Assembly (NCBI RefSeq): GCF_023715685.1
Contig: NZ_JAMBOQ010000008.1
Location: 71,614 to 135,613, forward strand
Reading direction: 5' to 3'
Origin: Priestia aryabhattai
GTDB taxonomy: Bacteria > Bacillota > Bacilli > Bacillales > Bacillaceae_H
DNA length: 64,000 nucleotides
The notes beneath the pieces are model-generated. The model worked only from the letters and a program-made list of their open reading frames with translations, ran no database searches and was not told the origin of the DNA. Position 1 is the stretch's first letter, and each line of letters begins with the position of its first letter. Of this stretch, positions 56,364-64,000 are shown in pieces. The position numbers and the translations under genes are program-made.

Positions 56364-56534
56364 ATGAAAAAGACTATTTTAATAAGTTTTATTGCACTAG
56401 TTGCTTTAACAATTATTTATTGCCTGCAGAAAGAATTTATTTTCGCTTTAGCTTTGTGGAGCATTTACGGGACAGTACTATCAGTTTTTGTATATTTTTC
56501 TTTTCATAAATCAACAGAAGATAGCGAGGAATAG
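56364..56534 (+). CDS. Small membrane protein
   Basis: 56 residues: KKTILISFIALVALTIIY, CLQKEF, and FALALWSIYGTVLSVFVYFSF, then an acidic end TEDSEE. Two hydrophobic segments separated by a short charged loop. A GGGGTG site is close upstream. It is preceded by intergenic DNA and followed by an SH3 gene. No family is recognised. Confidence 0.55.
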   Translation: MKKTILISFIALVALTIIYCLQKEFIFALALWSIYGTVLSVFVYFSFHKSTEDSEE

Positions 56535-56696
56535 TAAAGATAGAGCCCTTAAAAAGTCTGTGAAATAAACCTTTTTACAGATTTTTATAAATTTACAACT
56601 CAGATGTATGTTGGTAACAATTTAGAAACAAGTATTCCTTATTCTTAGTGTTATAGAAAAGGTATTACCTATTTCACTAAGGAGTTGAATACTTGT

Positions 56697-57233
56697 ATGA
56701 AGACAATCACAAAATCTATATCGGTTCTTACATTAGCAGCTGGCTTTACTTTTTCATCTCTATCCAGCATATTGCCATTCACTCATGAGCAAACAGCAAG
56801 TGCAGCAGAAAGAATAAATGCACCGTTCAGCGTATATGAAGTGACAGCAACCGTACTCAATATACGTTCAGAACCTAGCACCAAAGGAAAGATTCTTGAT
56901 ACATTAAGAAAAAAAGATCAAATCGAAGTAGTCAAATTTGTAAATGCAGACTGGGCTGCCATTAAAATAATTGGCGGCACCGGATATATCGGTACTTCTT
57001 ATTTAATGAAGGTCCCCACTACTGTTCATACGGCTGCTAACCTTAATTTGCGTACAGGGCCTAGCACAAGTAACAAAATTGTAACAACTATTCCAAAAGG
57101 AAAAAGCGTCAGCTTCTTAGCTTGGGGCTACTCAAAAGATAACAAGCTTTCATTTGATTGGGCTTTTGTAGAATACAATGGCTTTAAAGGATATGTAAGC
57201 ACTCCATACTTACAGTTACCTGATTATAGATAA
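56697..57233 (+). CDS. Secreted protein with two SH3b domains
   Basis: Probably binds or regulates the wall from outside. Seen: about 178 residues; signal peptide to about residue 35 (SISVLTLAAGFTFSSL ... SAAE); two bacterial SH3 domains: VLNIRSEPSTKGKILDTLRK with AAIKIIGGTGYIGTSYL, and NLNLRTGPSTSNKIVTTIPK with AFVEYNGFKGYVSTPYL. No catalytic domain is attached. The ATG at 56697 follows GGAG by 12 bases; a TTG at 56685 is too close to the site. A terminator follows. Confidence 0.8.
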   Translation: MKTITKSISVLTLAAGFTFSSLSSILPFTHEQTASAAERINAPFSVYEVTATVLNIRSEPSTKGKILDTLRKKDQIEVVKFVNADWAAIKIIGGTGYIGTSYLMKVPTTVHTAANLNLRTGPSTSNKIVTTIPKGKSVSFLAWGYSKDNKLSFDWAFVEYNGFKGYVSTPYLQLPDYR

Positions 57234-57241
57234 AAACAGAT

Positions 57242-57275
57242 AACTCCCTTGAAGTAATTCAAGGGAGTTTGTTCA
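57242..57275. terminator. Terminator after the SH3 gene
   Basis: AACTCCCTTGAA-GTAA-TTCAAGGGAGTT with a T-rich tail. Confidence 0.85.
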
Positions 57276-57286
57276 TCAAAACTTTA

Positions 57287-57415
57287 TCAATAGTGCCCTG
57301 CCCATGAAGCACCGATGATAATTAGTAAAATAAATAGTACAACGATCAACGCAAAGTTACTTCCGTGACCTGCTCCGTAACCATAACCATACCCATAACC
57401 TCCGTAAAAACTCAT
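57287..57415 (-). CDS. YjcZ-family sporulation peptide
   Basis: 42 residues: [20 protein letters not shown] followed by a hydrophobic helix [18 protein letters not shown]. The Gly/Tyr-rich start and C-terminal membrane helix are typical of the YjcZ family of Bacillus, small proteins linked to sporulation. GGGAGGTG precedes the ATG. Several paralogues usually exist in one genome. Confidence 0.85.
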   Translation of the reverse strand: MSFYGGYGYGYGYGAGHGSNFALIVVLFILLIIIGASWAGHY

Positions 57416-57612
57416 TTCTTTTCACCTCCCTTTTTTGTAGAATATGTGAAGGGAAAACAAAACGGACATGAGTATTCTTTATCACAAAATTCATTATAAT
57501 TTATAAACGTTAACTCTTTTACTAGTACGGCATAGGATGTAGCATCCCGTAGTTCACCTCAACATCTTCCCTCACTTCACACTTTTGAAGTAAGGGTATC
57601 TTCTAAAAATAC

Positions 57613-57648
57613 AAAAAAAGAAGAGTATGTATAACTCTTCTTTTTTTA
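57613..57648 (-). terminator. Terminator after the carboxypeptidase gene
   Basis: AAAAAAGAAGAGT-ATGTATA-ACTCTTCTTTTTTT, T-rich on both strands. It touches the stop codon. Confidence 0.85.
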
Positions 57649-58407
57649 TTGAACTGGATTATCGACTTGCATGTAATCATTATAATATTCTTCTAACGTA
57701 ATTCCTTTTTTATACACTTTAGAAGCGAGTTCTTTTCCGACAAACCGTATATGCCACGGCTCATATTTATAACCTGTAATCTGCTGCTTTCCTTCTGGAT
57801 AGCGAACAATGTATCCGTATTTATATGAATTTTTTTCAATCCATTTGGCTTCAAGAGTATCTTTAAAACAATCTTGGGCCGCACACTTACCGGTGCTGCT
57901 TGATACATCTATACTTAAACCAGTCTGATGTTCACTGCTGCCTGGGTAAGCACTATAATGATTAGCTGCCGCTTCTCCGTCTTGTTTTATATACGCTTGA
58001 TAAAGAGATTCTTGGCGGCTTTGCGAACGATAAGCAGAAACACCGGCTAAGTAAATTCCTTCTCTTTCAGCAGCTGAGAACATCCTTTCTAAAGCTTTTG
58101 CTGCTTCTGTACGCATTTGGCGTTTTTCAATTTTTCCCTTAAATATAAATCGAACGTCTGGGTATACAAGGTCAGTGGGTTCATAGTGATCAGGAAGAAG
58201 ATTTTGCTTGTTTACTAACACGGCAATGGATTGTGGATTCCCTACAACTTCTATACTATTTTGCTTCTGTTTAGAAGAAGATAAAGGATTATGATCAGAC
58301 GTATTTAAATGATCGTTGTGCTGAAATAATCCTTGATAGCCCAGATACGAGAATCCTGCTATAACACTCAGTACTATTAGTAAGGCCATTTTTTTATAAA
58401 GTTTCAT
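57646..58407 (-). CDS. D-alanyl-D-alanine carboxypeptidase, M15 family (VanY-like)
   Basis: Removes the last D-Ala of wall peptides. Seen: about 253 residues; N-terminal hydrophobic anchor (MALLIVLSVIAGFSYLGY); then the zinc enzyme domain with LAGVSAYRSQSRQESLY, the SSEHQTGLSIDVSS zinc motif (His and Asp) and PWHIRFVGKE with the third ligand. The start is ATG at 58407 with AGGAGT upstream; the longer frame is not needed. Relatives in Bacillus are YodJ and YcdD/CwlK. It could also be an L,D- type carboxypeptidase; specificity is inference. Confidence 0.85.
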   Translation of the reverse strand: MKLYKKMALLIVLSVIAGFSYLGYQGLFQHNDHLNTSDHNPLSSSKQKQNSIEVVGNPQSIAVLVNKQNLLPDHYEPTDLVYPDVRFIFKGKIEKRQMRTEAAKALERMFSAAEREGIYLAGVSAYRSQSRQESLYQAYIKQDGEAAANHYSAYPGSSEHQTGLSIDVSSSTGKCAAQDCFKDTLEAKWIEKNSYKYGYIVRYPEGKQQITGYKYEPWHIRFVGKELASKVYKKGITLEEYYNDYMQVDNPVQ

Positions 58408-58556
58408 ATTTCTATACTCCTGACATATTTTCAGCTTTTTAGAACACTCAAACATTGTATATAAACCAAGAAATAATTACTAATATAACAAACTAATTCC
58501 TACTATAAATTTCATTATGCCCGGACCTATTTTTTTCAAACGTTCATTTTAAGCAT

Positions 58557-58592
58557 AAAAAAGAGATGTCTCCTAAAAGACATCTCTTTTTA
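58557..58592. terminator. Terminator after the LysM-3D gene
   Basis: AAAAAGAGATGTC-TCCTAAAA-GACATCTCTTTTT. Confidence 0.88.
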
Positions 58593-58614
58593 CTTCTATT
58601 CTATAAGACTAGTA

Positions 58615-59901
58615 TTAGTCGATAACTGTAATTTTAACTGATCTTCTGCCCCAGTCTTGTGCAGCACTATCTGAAGAAACGAATACATCAATTCGATTTC
58701 CTTTAATTGCGCCACCTGTATCTGCTGCTACAGCTTGACCATAACCTTCAACGTAGACTTTTGAACCTAATGGAATAACGCTAGGATCAACCGCAATTAC
58801 TCGTTGATTTGGATTTGATTTTAAATTCACTCCAGTAGCTGTTGTACCACTGCATCCAGCACAGTTAGCTGTATAAGCTGTTGCTTCAACAGTCATAGAC
58901 TTGCCGCTTGCTTGCGATTGAGACTGCTGTTGCTGAGCTGCTTGTTCTTTTTGTGCCTGCTCTTGTGCTGCTTGTGCTTGTGCCGCTGCTTGAGCTTGTT
59001 CTTGTTCTTTTTGTGCTTGCTCTTGTGCTGCCTGTGCTTGTGCCGCTACTTGAGCTTGCTCTTGTTCTTTTTGTGCTTGCTCTTGTGCTGCCTGTGCTTG
59101 TGCCGCTACTTGAGCTTGCTCTTGTTCTTTTTGTGCTTGCTCTTGTGCTGCCTGTGCTTGTGCTGCTTGAGCTTGCTCTTGTTCTTTTTGTGCTTGCTCT
59201 TGTGCTGCCTGTGCTTGTGCTGCTTGAGCTTGCTCTTGTTCTTTTTGTGCTTGCTCTTGTGCTGCCTGTGCTTGTGCCGCTGCTTGAGCTTGCTCTTGTT
59301 CTTTTTGTGCCTGCTCTTGTGTTGCCTGTGCTTGTGCTACTGCTTGAGCTTGCTCTTGTTCTTTTTGTGCCTGCTCTTGTGTTGCCTGTGCTTGTGCTAC
59401 TGCTTGAGCTTGTTCTTTTTGTGCTTGCTCTTGTGCTGCTTGTTCTTGCTGAGCTTGTGCCGTTTGAGACTGCTGCGTTTGTAGAGCTGCCTTTGCTACT
59501 GGCGCACTAGCTGTTTGAGATTGAGCTGCTTGTACCGTTTTAATTTTAAATTGTTCTCCAGGGAAAACTAAGTCTGATGTTAAACCGTTCCATTCTTTAA
59601 TTTCTTCTACTGTTACGCCGTAATGTTGACCGATTGACCACAAAGTGTCACCACGTTTTACAGTATGTACGATTTCTTTTATGCTAGATAAGTTTAGTGT
59701 CTGATTTGGATAAATTAGTGTTGATGTTAAGTTATTAGCATCTTTTAGCTCGTCTACGCTCACATTATGATTTTGAGCGATTTTCCATAAAGTGTCACCT
59801 TTTTGTACTTCATACGTTCCGTTTGTAGAGGCAGATGCCGCACCTACAAATCCTGCTGAAAGAATTGCCGTTGTCCCTAGAGTAAATACAAATTTCTTCA
59901 T
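58615..59901 (-). CDS. Secreted LysM and 3D-domain wall protein with a Q/A/E repeat linker
   Basis: A wall-associated enzyme or wall-binding protein. Seen: 428 residues; signal peptide 1-25; LysM 1 (YEVQKGDTLWKIAQNHN) and LysM 2 (HTVKRGDTLWSIGQHYG) to about residue 120; a linker with eight tandem units of 19-20 residues of the AQAxAQAQAxQEQAQKEQEQ kind; and a C-terminal 3D domain from about 335 with SSVIPLG-like DPSVIPLGSKVYVEG and the DTGGAIKGNRIDVF motif. The plan matches B. subtilis YocH, which WalR controls. A WalR-like box lies upstream. AGGAGG precedes ATG. Confidence 0.87.
   Translation of the reverse strand: MKKFVFTLGTTAILSAGFVGAASASTNGTYEVQKGDTLWKIAQNHNVSVDELKDANNLTSTLIYPNQTLNLSSIKEIVHTVKRGDTLWSIGQHYGVTVEEIKEWNGLTSDLVFPGEQFKIKTVQAAQSQTASAPVAKAALQTQQSQTAQAQQEQAAQEQAQKEQAQAVAQAQATQEQAQKEQEQAQAVAQAQATQEQAQKEQEQAQAAAQAQAAQEQAQKEQEQAQAAQAQAAQEQAQKEQEQAQAAQAQAAQEQAQKEQEQAQVAAQAQAAQEQAQKEQEQAQVAAQAQAAQEQAQKEQEQAQAAAQAQAAQEQAQKEQAAQQQQSQSQASGKSMTVEATAYTANCAGCSGTTATGVNLKSNPNQRVIAVDPSVIPLGSKVYVEGYGQAVAADTGGAIKGNRIDVFVSSDSAAQDWGRRSVKITVID
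58950..59430 (-). repeat. Tandem 57-60-base repeats in the LysM-3D gene
   Basis: Eight coding units of 57-60 bases. The neighbouring pairs 1-2, 4-5 and 6-7 have the same protein sequence, which suggests recent duplication. The number of units may vary between strains. Confidence 0.85.
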
Positions 59902-59951
59902 TTTCCGAATACCTCCTTATTTACTCAATGACTGAATGATACCATCTGTTC

Positions 59952-59968
59952 ATTTCACTTCCATTACA
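59952..59968 (-). promoter_or_regulatory. WalR-like box upstream of the LysM-3D gene
   Basis: On the minus strand TGTAAT-GGAAG-TGAAAT, one mismatch to the WalR direct repeat TGTWAH-N5-TGTWAH, 50 bases before the start. Confidence 0.45.
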
Positions 59969-60139
59969 GGAATATTTTACTTTTATTACGGATTTAATTA
60001 ATTTTAAACATTTTCTTGTAATATTTCTGACAATTCATTTTTGAATAATGATTAAATTTCATCAAAATCATGTCAAAATTTGAAGAAAACTCTATAAAAA
60101 GTTGGAGTTATATTCGGTGATAAAAGTAACTTATAAGTA

Positions 60140-60181
60140 AAAAAACCTTCTAAAAGCCGTTAGCTTTTAGAAGGTTTTTTT
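60140..60181. terminator. Terminator after the depolymerase gene
   Basis: AAAAAACCTTCTAAAAGC-CGTTA-GCTTTTAGAAGGTTTTTT, an 18-bp stem. Confidence 0.9.
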
Positions 60182-61952
60182 ACTTATATGAAACAGTTAG
60201 AGTTGGAGCATATGCAGAATGGTCGCCCCCATAAATTTCAACTACATCACTTAAAAAGTCCGCTGGACCTGAGCTTGACAAGCGAAACTGAGTTTTTCCA
60301 CTCCTATTCATATATCCCCAAAGTGAGGAAGGAAGTTGAATAGTTGTATATCCATTATCGAGTGAAGGCACTGACATTTGGAAACCCGCTGAAATAGATG
60401 GAGAAGCCTGATAATCTATTTGTTCTAAAGCACTGCTAGTTCCAAATACACCGCTTTTAATATCGCCTTTCAAAGATGAAATATTACCAGTTAAAGATTT
60501 GCGATAAATTTTTAAAGATACATCCATAATGATTGCATCATCAGGTAAAGAACTTGTATCAAAAGATAAAATGGTTCGGTATGTGTCGGTATTGTACATT
60601 CCTTTATCCCCAATTTTATGAATAGAACTACTCATACCGTCACCTGGTAAACTTCCGATAAATCCACCTTCAGCAGCAAGCGAAGAAAATACTGAAGATC
60701 TATCTGAGGTTCCAGAAATTTGATAAACTTCCGTCTTTACTTGCTCTTGATTACCCGCTGCGTCTACACTAAAAAATTTTATTGTTTTGCTAGAGCTGAT
60801 GGTAATAGGCTCAGAATACTTTAGAGAATTAACAGTTGGTATGCTTCCATCTAATGTATAGTAAGTGGTGGTAGATTCATTGGTTGATAATGTGACAGAA
60901 ACAGAACTTCCATAAGTTCCTCCCGCTGGCGAAGCAGCTGTAACCGGTGGAGATATATCTCCTGGATCAGGAGCACCCCCATTCTTCGGATGACTCTTAA
61001 AAAAATCCCAGCTTAATTTAGTTGCATTTGGTCCTTGAGGATCTGTGTAAGAACCGGATGCACTTCCCCCTGACCAAGCGTGTCCCATTCCTTCTATCAT
61101 GTATTTTTCCATTACTGTTTTTCCTGCTGTATCTTTGTAGATATATTGCGTATAGCTTCTTCCACCAGATACTGTACCTGTTACAGTTTGATCTGCCGTG
61201 TCATCAATATTGTTATTATCCAGCCCATCAGACGCTCTATCATTTGTTTGAGCCCATTGCGATAGTATTTGATGCGCATTTATAAGCGCAACAGTGTAGT
61301 CAGCTGTTCCATGAAACAAAATAACCGGAACCACTCGTTTATGATCTCCCATGGCTGAATAAGCTAAATCTCCCTGCTGGATAGGATTAGGACCTCCACC
61401 ACTCATTGCTGTATAAGCACCTATCATACTAGTCGCTGCTTTATATTCCAAGCCTGCACCAACGCTTATAGCCGCAAATATGTCTGGATAAGTAGCTCCC
61501 ATAATAACACTCATAGCTGCACCAGCAGATAAACCTCCAACAAAGACTTGGTCGGCATCTATTGAATAACTGCTTTTTATTTGATTAACCATTCCAGCGA
61601 TTAACGCTGGTTCACCGCTTCCCCTTGATTGATGAGCGGTATCAAACCAGTTCCAACACTTGTTTGAATTAGCAGAAGAGAGTTGTTCTGGATAAAGAAC
61701 AAGGAACTTCTCTGTCTCCGCCAGTGCATTCATTTGCGTTCCTGCTGCAAATTGATCTGGGTCTTGAGTACAGCCATGTAACATAACTACTAGAGGTAAA
61801 GCAGTACCTGCCTGATAACTGCTAGGTACGTACAGTTTGTATGTCCTTCCGTTATATGTTTTAGAGGTAAAACTTCCTGCGGCTGAAGAAGATACAGCAC
61901 CTAAAGATAAAAAAAGCATAAAAATAATCCCTGCTATAAACAATCGTTTCAT
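60180..61952 (-). CDS. Secreted PHB-depolymerase-type esterase with CHB_HEX and DNRLRE domains
   Basis: An extracellular hydrolase of polyester or acetylated polymers. Seen: 590 residues; signal peptide 1-25; esterase domain about 30-320 with oxyanion block MLHGCTQDPDQF, nucleophile GLSAG (Ser142), Asp in LFHGTADYTV and His in GMGHAWSGG; a chitobiase-type CHB_HEX module (TYYTLDGSIPTVNSLKYSEP) about 335-410; and a C-terminal DNRLRE-like module. P. megaterium stores PHB, so a role in using extracellular polyester is plausible but not shown; the modules could also bind sugars. AAGGAGGAAGCAGGAAG precedes ATG. A cre-like site lies upstream. Confidence 0.85.
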   Translation of the reverse strand: MKRLFIAGIIFMLFLSLGAVSSSAAGSFTSKTYNGRTYKLYVPSSYQAGTALPLVVMLHGCTQDPDQFAAGTQMNALAETEKFLVLYPEQLSSANSNKCWNWFDTAHQSRGSGEPALIAGMVNQIKSSYSIDADQVFVGGLSAGAAMSVIMGATYPDIFAAISVGAGLEYKAATSMIGAYTAMSGGGPNPIQQGDLAYSAMGDHKRVVPVILFHGTADYTVALINAHQILSQWAQTNDRASDGLDNNNIDDTADQTVTGTVSGGRSYTQYIYKDTAGKTVMEKYMIEGMGHAWSGGSASGSYTDPQGPNATKLSWDFFKSHPKNGGAPDPGDISPPVTAASPAGGTYGSSVSVTLSTNESTTTYYTLDGSIPTVNSLKYSEPITISSSKTIKFFSVDAAGNQEQVKTEVYQISGTSDRSSVFSSLAAEGGFIGSLPGDGMSSSIHKIGDKGMYNTDTYRTILSFDTSSLPDDAIIMDVSLKIYRKSLTGNISSLKGDIKSGVFGTSSALEQIDYQASPSISAGFQMSVPSLDNGYTTIQLPSSLWGYMNRSGKTQFRLSSSGPADFLSDVVEIYGGDHSAYAPTLTVSYK

Positions 61953-62135
61953 CTTCCTGCTTCCTCCTTATAACGATATGATTATACTTGGTAGCAAACG
62001 TACATATCGCGATCGTATAGAAATGAATAAGAGTTACTAATAAGATGATAGCAAGGTTTTATGTAATAAAATTTATATTAACTGCACGATTTGTCTACGG
62101 TTATGGGAACGAATAAAATCATTCACCCTAAAAAA

Positions 62136-62149
62136 AGCAAACGCTTACA
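62136..62149. promoter_or_regulatory. cre-like site upstream of the esterase gene
   Basis: AGCAAACGCTTACA, on the minus strand TGTAAGCGTTTGCT, matches the CcpA site TGWNANCGNTNWCA except at two positions, about 190 bases before the gene. The 250-base gap 61953-62199 holds no gene that I accept. Confidence 0.45.
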
Positions 62150-62183
62150 TAAAATTGTAAACGATTATGCCGATAAATACTAT

Positions 62184-62220
62184 AAAAAAGACATACCTTT
62201 TAAAAATAGGCCGGTATGTC
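62184..62220 (-). terminator. Terminator overlapping the end of a GNAT gene
   Basis: GACATACC and GGTATGTC arms with a 15-base loop, then TTTTTTA on the minus strand. The stop codon of the gene lies inside the loop. Confidence 0.75.
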
Positions 62221-62697
62221 CTCTATGGATTGCTTACTTAAGTATTCATATTGTGACTCACTGCAATTTACCATAGCCATGGATTGAGGATAACGTTGTA
62301 AATGAGCAGGAAGCTCCTTAAACTCAAACTGATGATAATATTCAGGAAGAATATCGCTATAAAGCATAAAAATAGCGCTGCGCTTCTCTATTTTCATCTT
62401 TTTAAAAAAGTCTTCAAGCATATCCCGGCCATACCCCATTCGTTGATAAAGCTGGTGTACAACAACGGATCCAATACCATGCAAAGCAAACTTTAATCGA
62501 GGAGTTTGTAAAAGAAGCAAAATAAATGAACCAATAATTTGATTCTCTTCATTTACGTACACATACCGAATTCCATATGTTTCTTCTTTTTGATTATCTC
62601 TAACATACTCTTTGTACGTCCTGCCTTTAGGCCATGCGGCGTATCCCATTTGATATACTTCTGCCAATTCTTCAGACTTTATTTTTCTTAATAACAT
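62200..62697 (-). CDS. GNAT-family acetyltransferase
   Basis: About 165 residues. Seen: IIGSFILLLLQTP and the acetyl-CoA region GSVVVHQLYQRMGYGRDMLEDFF, IFMLYSDILPEYYHQFEF, then a C-terminal polar tail. The ATG at 62697 follows AGAGGGG by six bases, better than the ATG that touches the site. Several GNAT genes occur in this window; none has a recognisable partner. The acceptor is unknown. Confidence 0.8.
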   Translation of the reverse strand: MLLRKIKSEELAEVYQMGYAAWPKGRTYKEYVRDNQKEETYGIRYVYVNEENQIIGSFILLLLQTPRLKFALHGIGSVVVHQLYQRMGYGRDMLEDFFKKMKIEKRSAIFMLYSDILPEYYHQFEFKELPAHLQRYPQSMAMVNCSESQYEYLSKQSIEDIPAYF

Positions 62698-63041
62698 GAA
62701 CATCCCCTCTTTATTTATAATCCCATACGTCAGCAGACATTTTTATAGAGTTAAAAATAGTTCCTGTATGTATATATTATACTTCATCCTACGGAAGCTT
62801 TCTTGCCTTGAGTGCTATTCACAGCTAATATGTGAGCTGCTTTCTCAAAAAATTAGAAAGATTCCTGATAGTTGTTCCTTACCCACAGCAGTCATATATG
62901 TAAAGATACTCTTTATCATTCCATAAAAACGTAGAGATGTAAATGTATTTCCAGCTTCATTTAGCATTCATTACGTATCACTCATCAAAAAAAGCATAGA
63001 AACTAAGTTCTATGCTTTGCAGTGAAAGTAATCATCTTTTC
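62698..63041. other. Intergenic stretch with a terminator at its right end
   Basis: AT-rich. A hairpin AAAGCATAGAA-ACTAAG-TTCTATGCTTT (62990-63019) with T tail on the minus strand ends the next gene. No other feature is seen. Confidence 0.55.
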
Positions 63042-63647
63042 TTAAGCTTTTGCGTCCTCTACATACACCACCAAATGAAATAAAAAACGATATGTAAGAA
63101 CAAGAACTTCACCTATCGACATTTTCTCATCAAACTCTTTTATAGCATCTAACTCAATATTCACATCCCATAATCCATCTTTATCATTAAATAAAAGCTG
63201 GACGCTTGTTGGGCTTTCGTTAAGCTCCTTAGCAAAAAATTGTTTTAGTAAAGAACCGAATTTTTTTTGCATATGTAACCCAGTTAATACTTTATATGTG
63301 CCGAACACATCATCCACTTCAAAAGAACATCCATCAAGCTTAATAAATTCAAACCATTTTGATTCTACATATAGAAATTCACTTCTGTGTTCTTTCAAGT
63401 AAGAAATAGGTGTATTTAAAAACGAAAGAGGAGATTCTTCTGCGATCAGCTCGTCTGTTTCCTTATCTACTCTTTCGATATAAGAATCTTTAAAACGTGA
63501 AGATGCCTCTTTTTCTTCTATCATCACGTTATGTGGTACCAACTCTTTTTGCAACGCATATTCCTTTTCTTCTTGGTATAGAGATAAAGATTGACCTTGA
63601 ACATTCATTTCTTTTTCAATATGAGTTTTAATATTACTGTGTAACAT
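63042..63647 (-). CDS. Hypothetical protein of unknown family
   Basis: 201 residues, no signal or membrane helix. Seen: a polar, charged N-terminal 70 residues; then a more ordered part with LSFLNTPISYLKEHRSEFLY, the pattern WFEFIKLDGCSFEVDDVFGT, and a hydrophobic end VLVLTYRFLFHLVVYV. AGGAGG precedes ATG by seven bases. I do not recognise the family. It lies between an acetyltransferase and the rRNA operon end. Confidence 0.6.
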   Translation of the reverse strand: MLHSNIKTHIEKEMNVQGQSLSLYQEEKEYALQKELVPHNVMIEEKEASSRFKDSYIERVDKETDELIAEESPLSFLNTPISYLKEHRSEFLYVESKWFEFIKLDGCSFEVDDVFGTYKVLTGLHMQKKFGSLLKQFFAKELNESPTSVQLLFNDKDGLWDVNIELDAIKEFDEKMSIGEVLVLTYRFLFHLVVYVEDAKA

Positions 63648-63723
63648 GAAAAAACCTCCTGATTAATCTGCATCACTATCTTATATCATAACCTAAACAA
63701 GTGTTTATAAATATAGCCAAACA

Positions 63724-63750
63724 AAAAATCCTTAGGCTATGCCTAAGGAT
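63724..63750 (-). terminator. Terminator of the rRNA operon
   Basis: ATCCTTAGGC-ATA-GCCTAAGGAT followed by TTTTTTG on the minus strand, 36 bases after the tRNA. Confidence 0.9.
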
Positions 63751-63786
63751 AATAATGATATATTCAAGTATGTATAAAAGATAATT

Positions 63787-63863
<77 letters not shown>

Positions 63864-63874
63864 ATAATAAAAAT

Positions 63875-63990
63875 GCCTGGCAACGTCCTACTCTCACAGG
63901 GACAAAGTCCCAACTACCATTGGCGCTAAAGAGCTTAACTTCCGTGTTCGGTATGGGAACGGGTGTGACCTCTTCGCTATCGCCACCAGA
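63875..63990 (-). rRNA. rrf: 5S ribosomal RNA
   Basis: About 116 bases. The minus strand has TGGTGGCGATAGCGAAGAGG, the ACACCCGTTCCCATACCGAA loop and the end GAGAGTAGGACGTTGCCAGG, which is the conserved 5S pattern of Bacillus. The 23S and 16S genes should lie to the right of the window. Confidence 0.96.
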
Positions 63991-64000
63991 CATATTATAT

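Noticed and set aside
58908..59510. Long plus-strand frames rich in Leu/Val or Leu/Cys
   Set aside because: They are the antisense reading of the Q/A/E tandem repeat; no ribosome site or family resemblance.

Overview
The window looks like chromosome from a spore-forming, low-GC Firmicute of the Bacillaceae. Priestia (Bacillus) megaterium is the best guess. The reasons are strong Bacillus-type ribosome binding sites, an alpha/beta-type small acid-soluble spore protein, a YjcZ-type spore peptide, WalR, Rex, CcpA and sigma-B style sites, and a gene order around glpPFKD-pgcA with yhcT, yhcU and yhcX nearby that resembles Bacillus subtilis. The species name is inferred from recalled gene content, not from a search.

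Layout. 1-9 kb: the end of bioY, then the glycerol regulon on the minus strand (glpP, glpF, glpK, glpD) with two leader terminators typical of GlpP antitermination and a perfect cre site, followed by pgcA; then yhcX. 9-16 kb: an L,D-transpeptidase, a SurA-like lipoprotein, yhcU, yhcT, a chemoreceptor and a cation efflux pump. 16-19 kb: ldh-lctP behind an FNR box at the class II position and a Rex box over the inferred start site. 19-29 kb: a shortened MDR oxidoreductase, iseA with a perfect WalR box, an AI-2E family protein, a SET-domain protein, a rarD remnant, TatD, YfmQ, a CitMHS carrier and a solute-binding lipoprotein under a cobalamin riboswitch. 29-40 kb: a second-type FtsZ without the usual C-terminal tail, a tautomerase, two RNA-modification enzymes, lmrA-lmrB, a run of tiny membrane proteins, queT under a preQ1-I riboswitch, an Lrp regulator, and yitT behind a candidate attenuator RNA. 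40-52 kb: an inositol catabolic cluster (iolG-C-A-D-E, a LacI gene, iolB) with a divergent polyol permease and a second LacI gene. 52-64 kb: a spore protein, a sigma-B stress protein, cardiolipin synthase, a two-domain acetyltransferase broken by one stop codon, several secreted wall or polymer enzymes, and finally the initiator tRNA and 5S rRNA at the end of an rRNA operon that continues to the right.

How the parts work together. GlpF, GlpK and GlpD take up glycerol, phosphorylate it and oxidise it, with GlpP sensing glycerol-3-phosphate. Ldh and LctP make and move lactate when the NADH pool is high and oxygen is low. The iol genes convert inositol towards acetyl-CoA and dihydroxyacetone phosphate, but the aldolase IolJ and the classical regulator IolR are not in the window. 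Two closely related LacI proteins and three near-identical operators seem to replace IolR. Cell-wall turnover is represented by the endopeptidase inhibitor IseA, the LysM-3D protein, the L,D-transpeptidase and the M15 carboxypeptidase.

The best candidates for something undescribed are the tail-less FtsZ paralogue joined to a B12-riboswitch lipoprotein, the attenuator-like leader upstream of yitT, and the cluster of tiny membrane proteins behind a 19-bp perfect palindrome.
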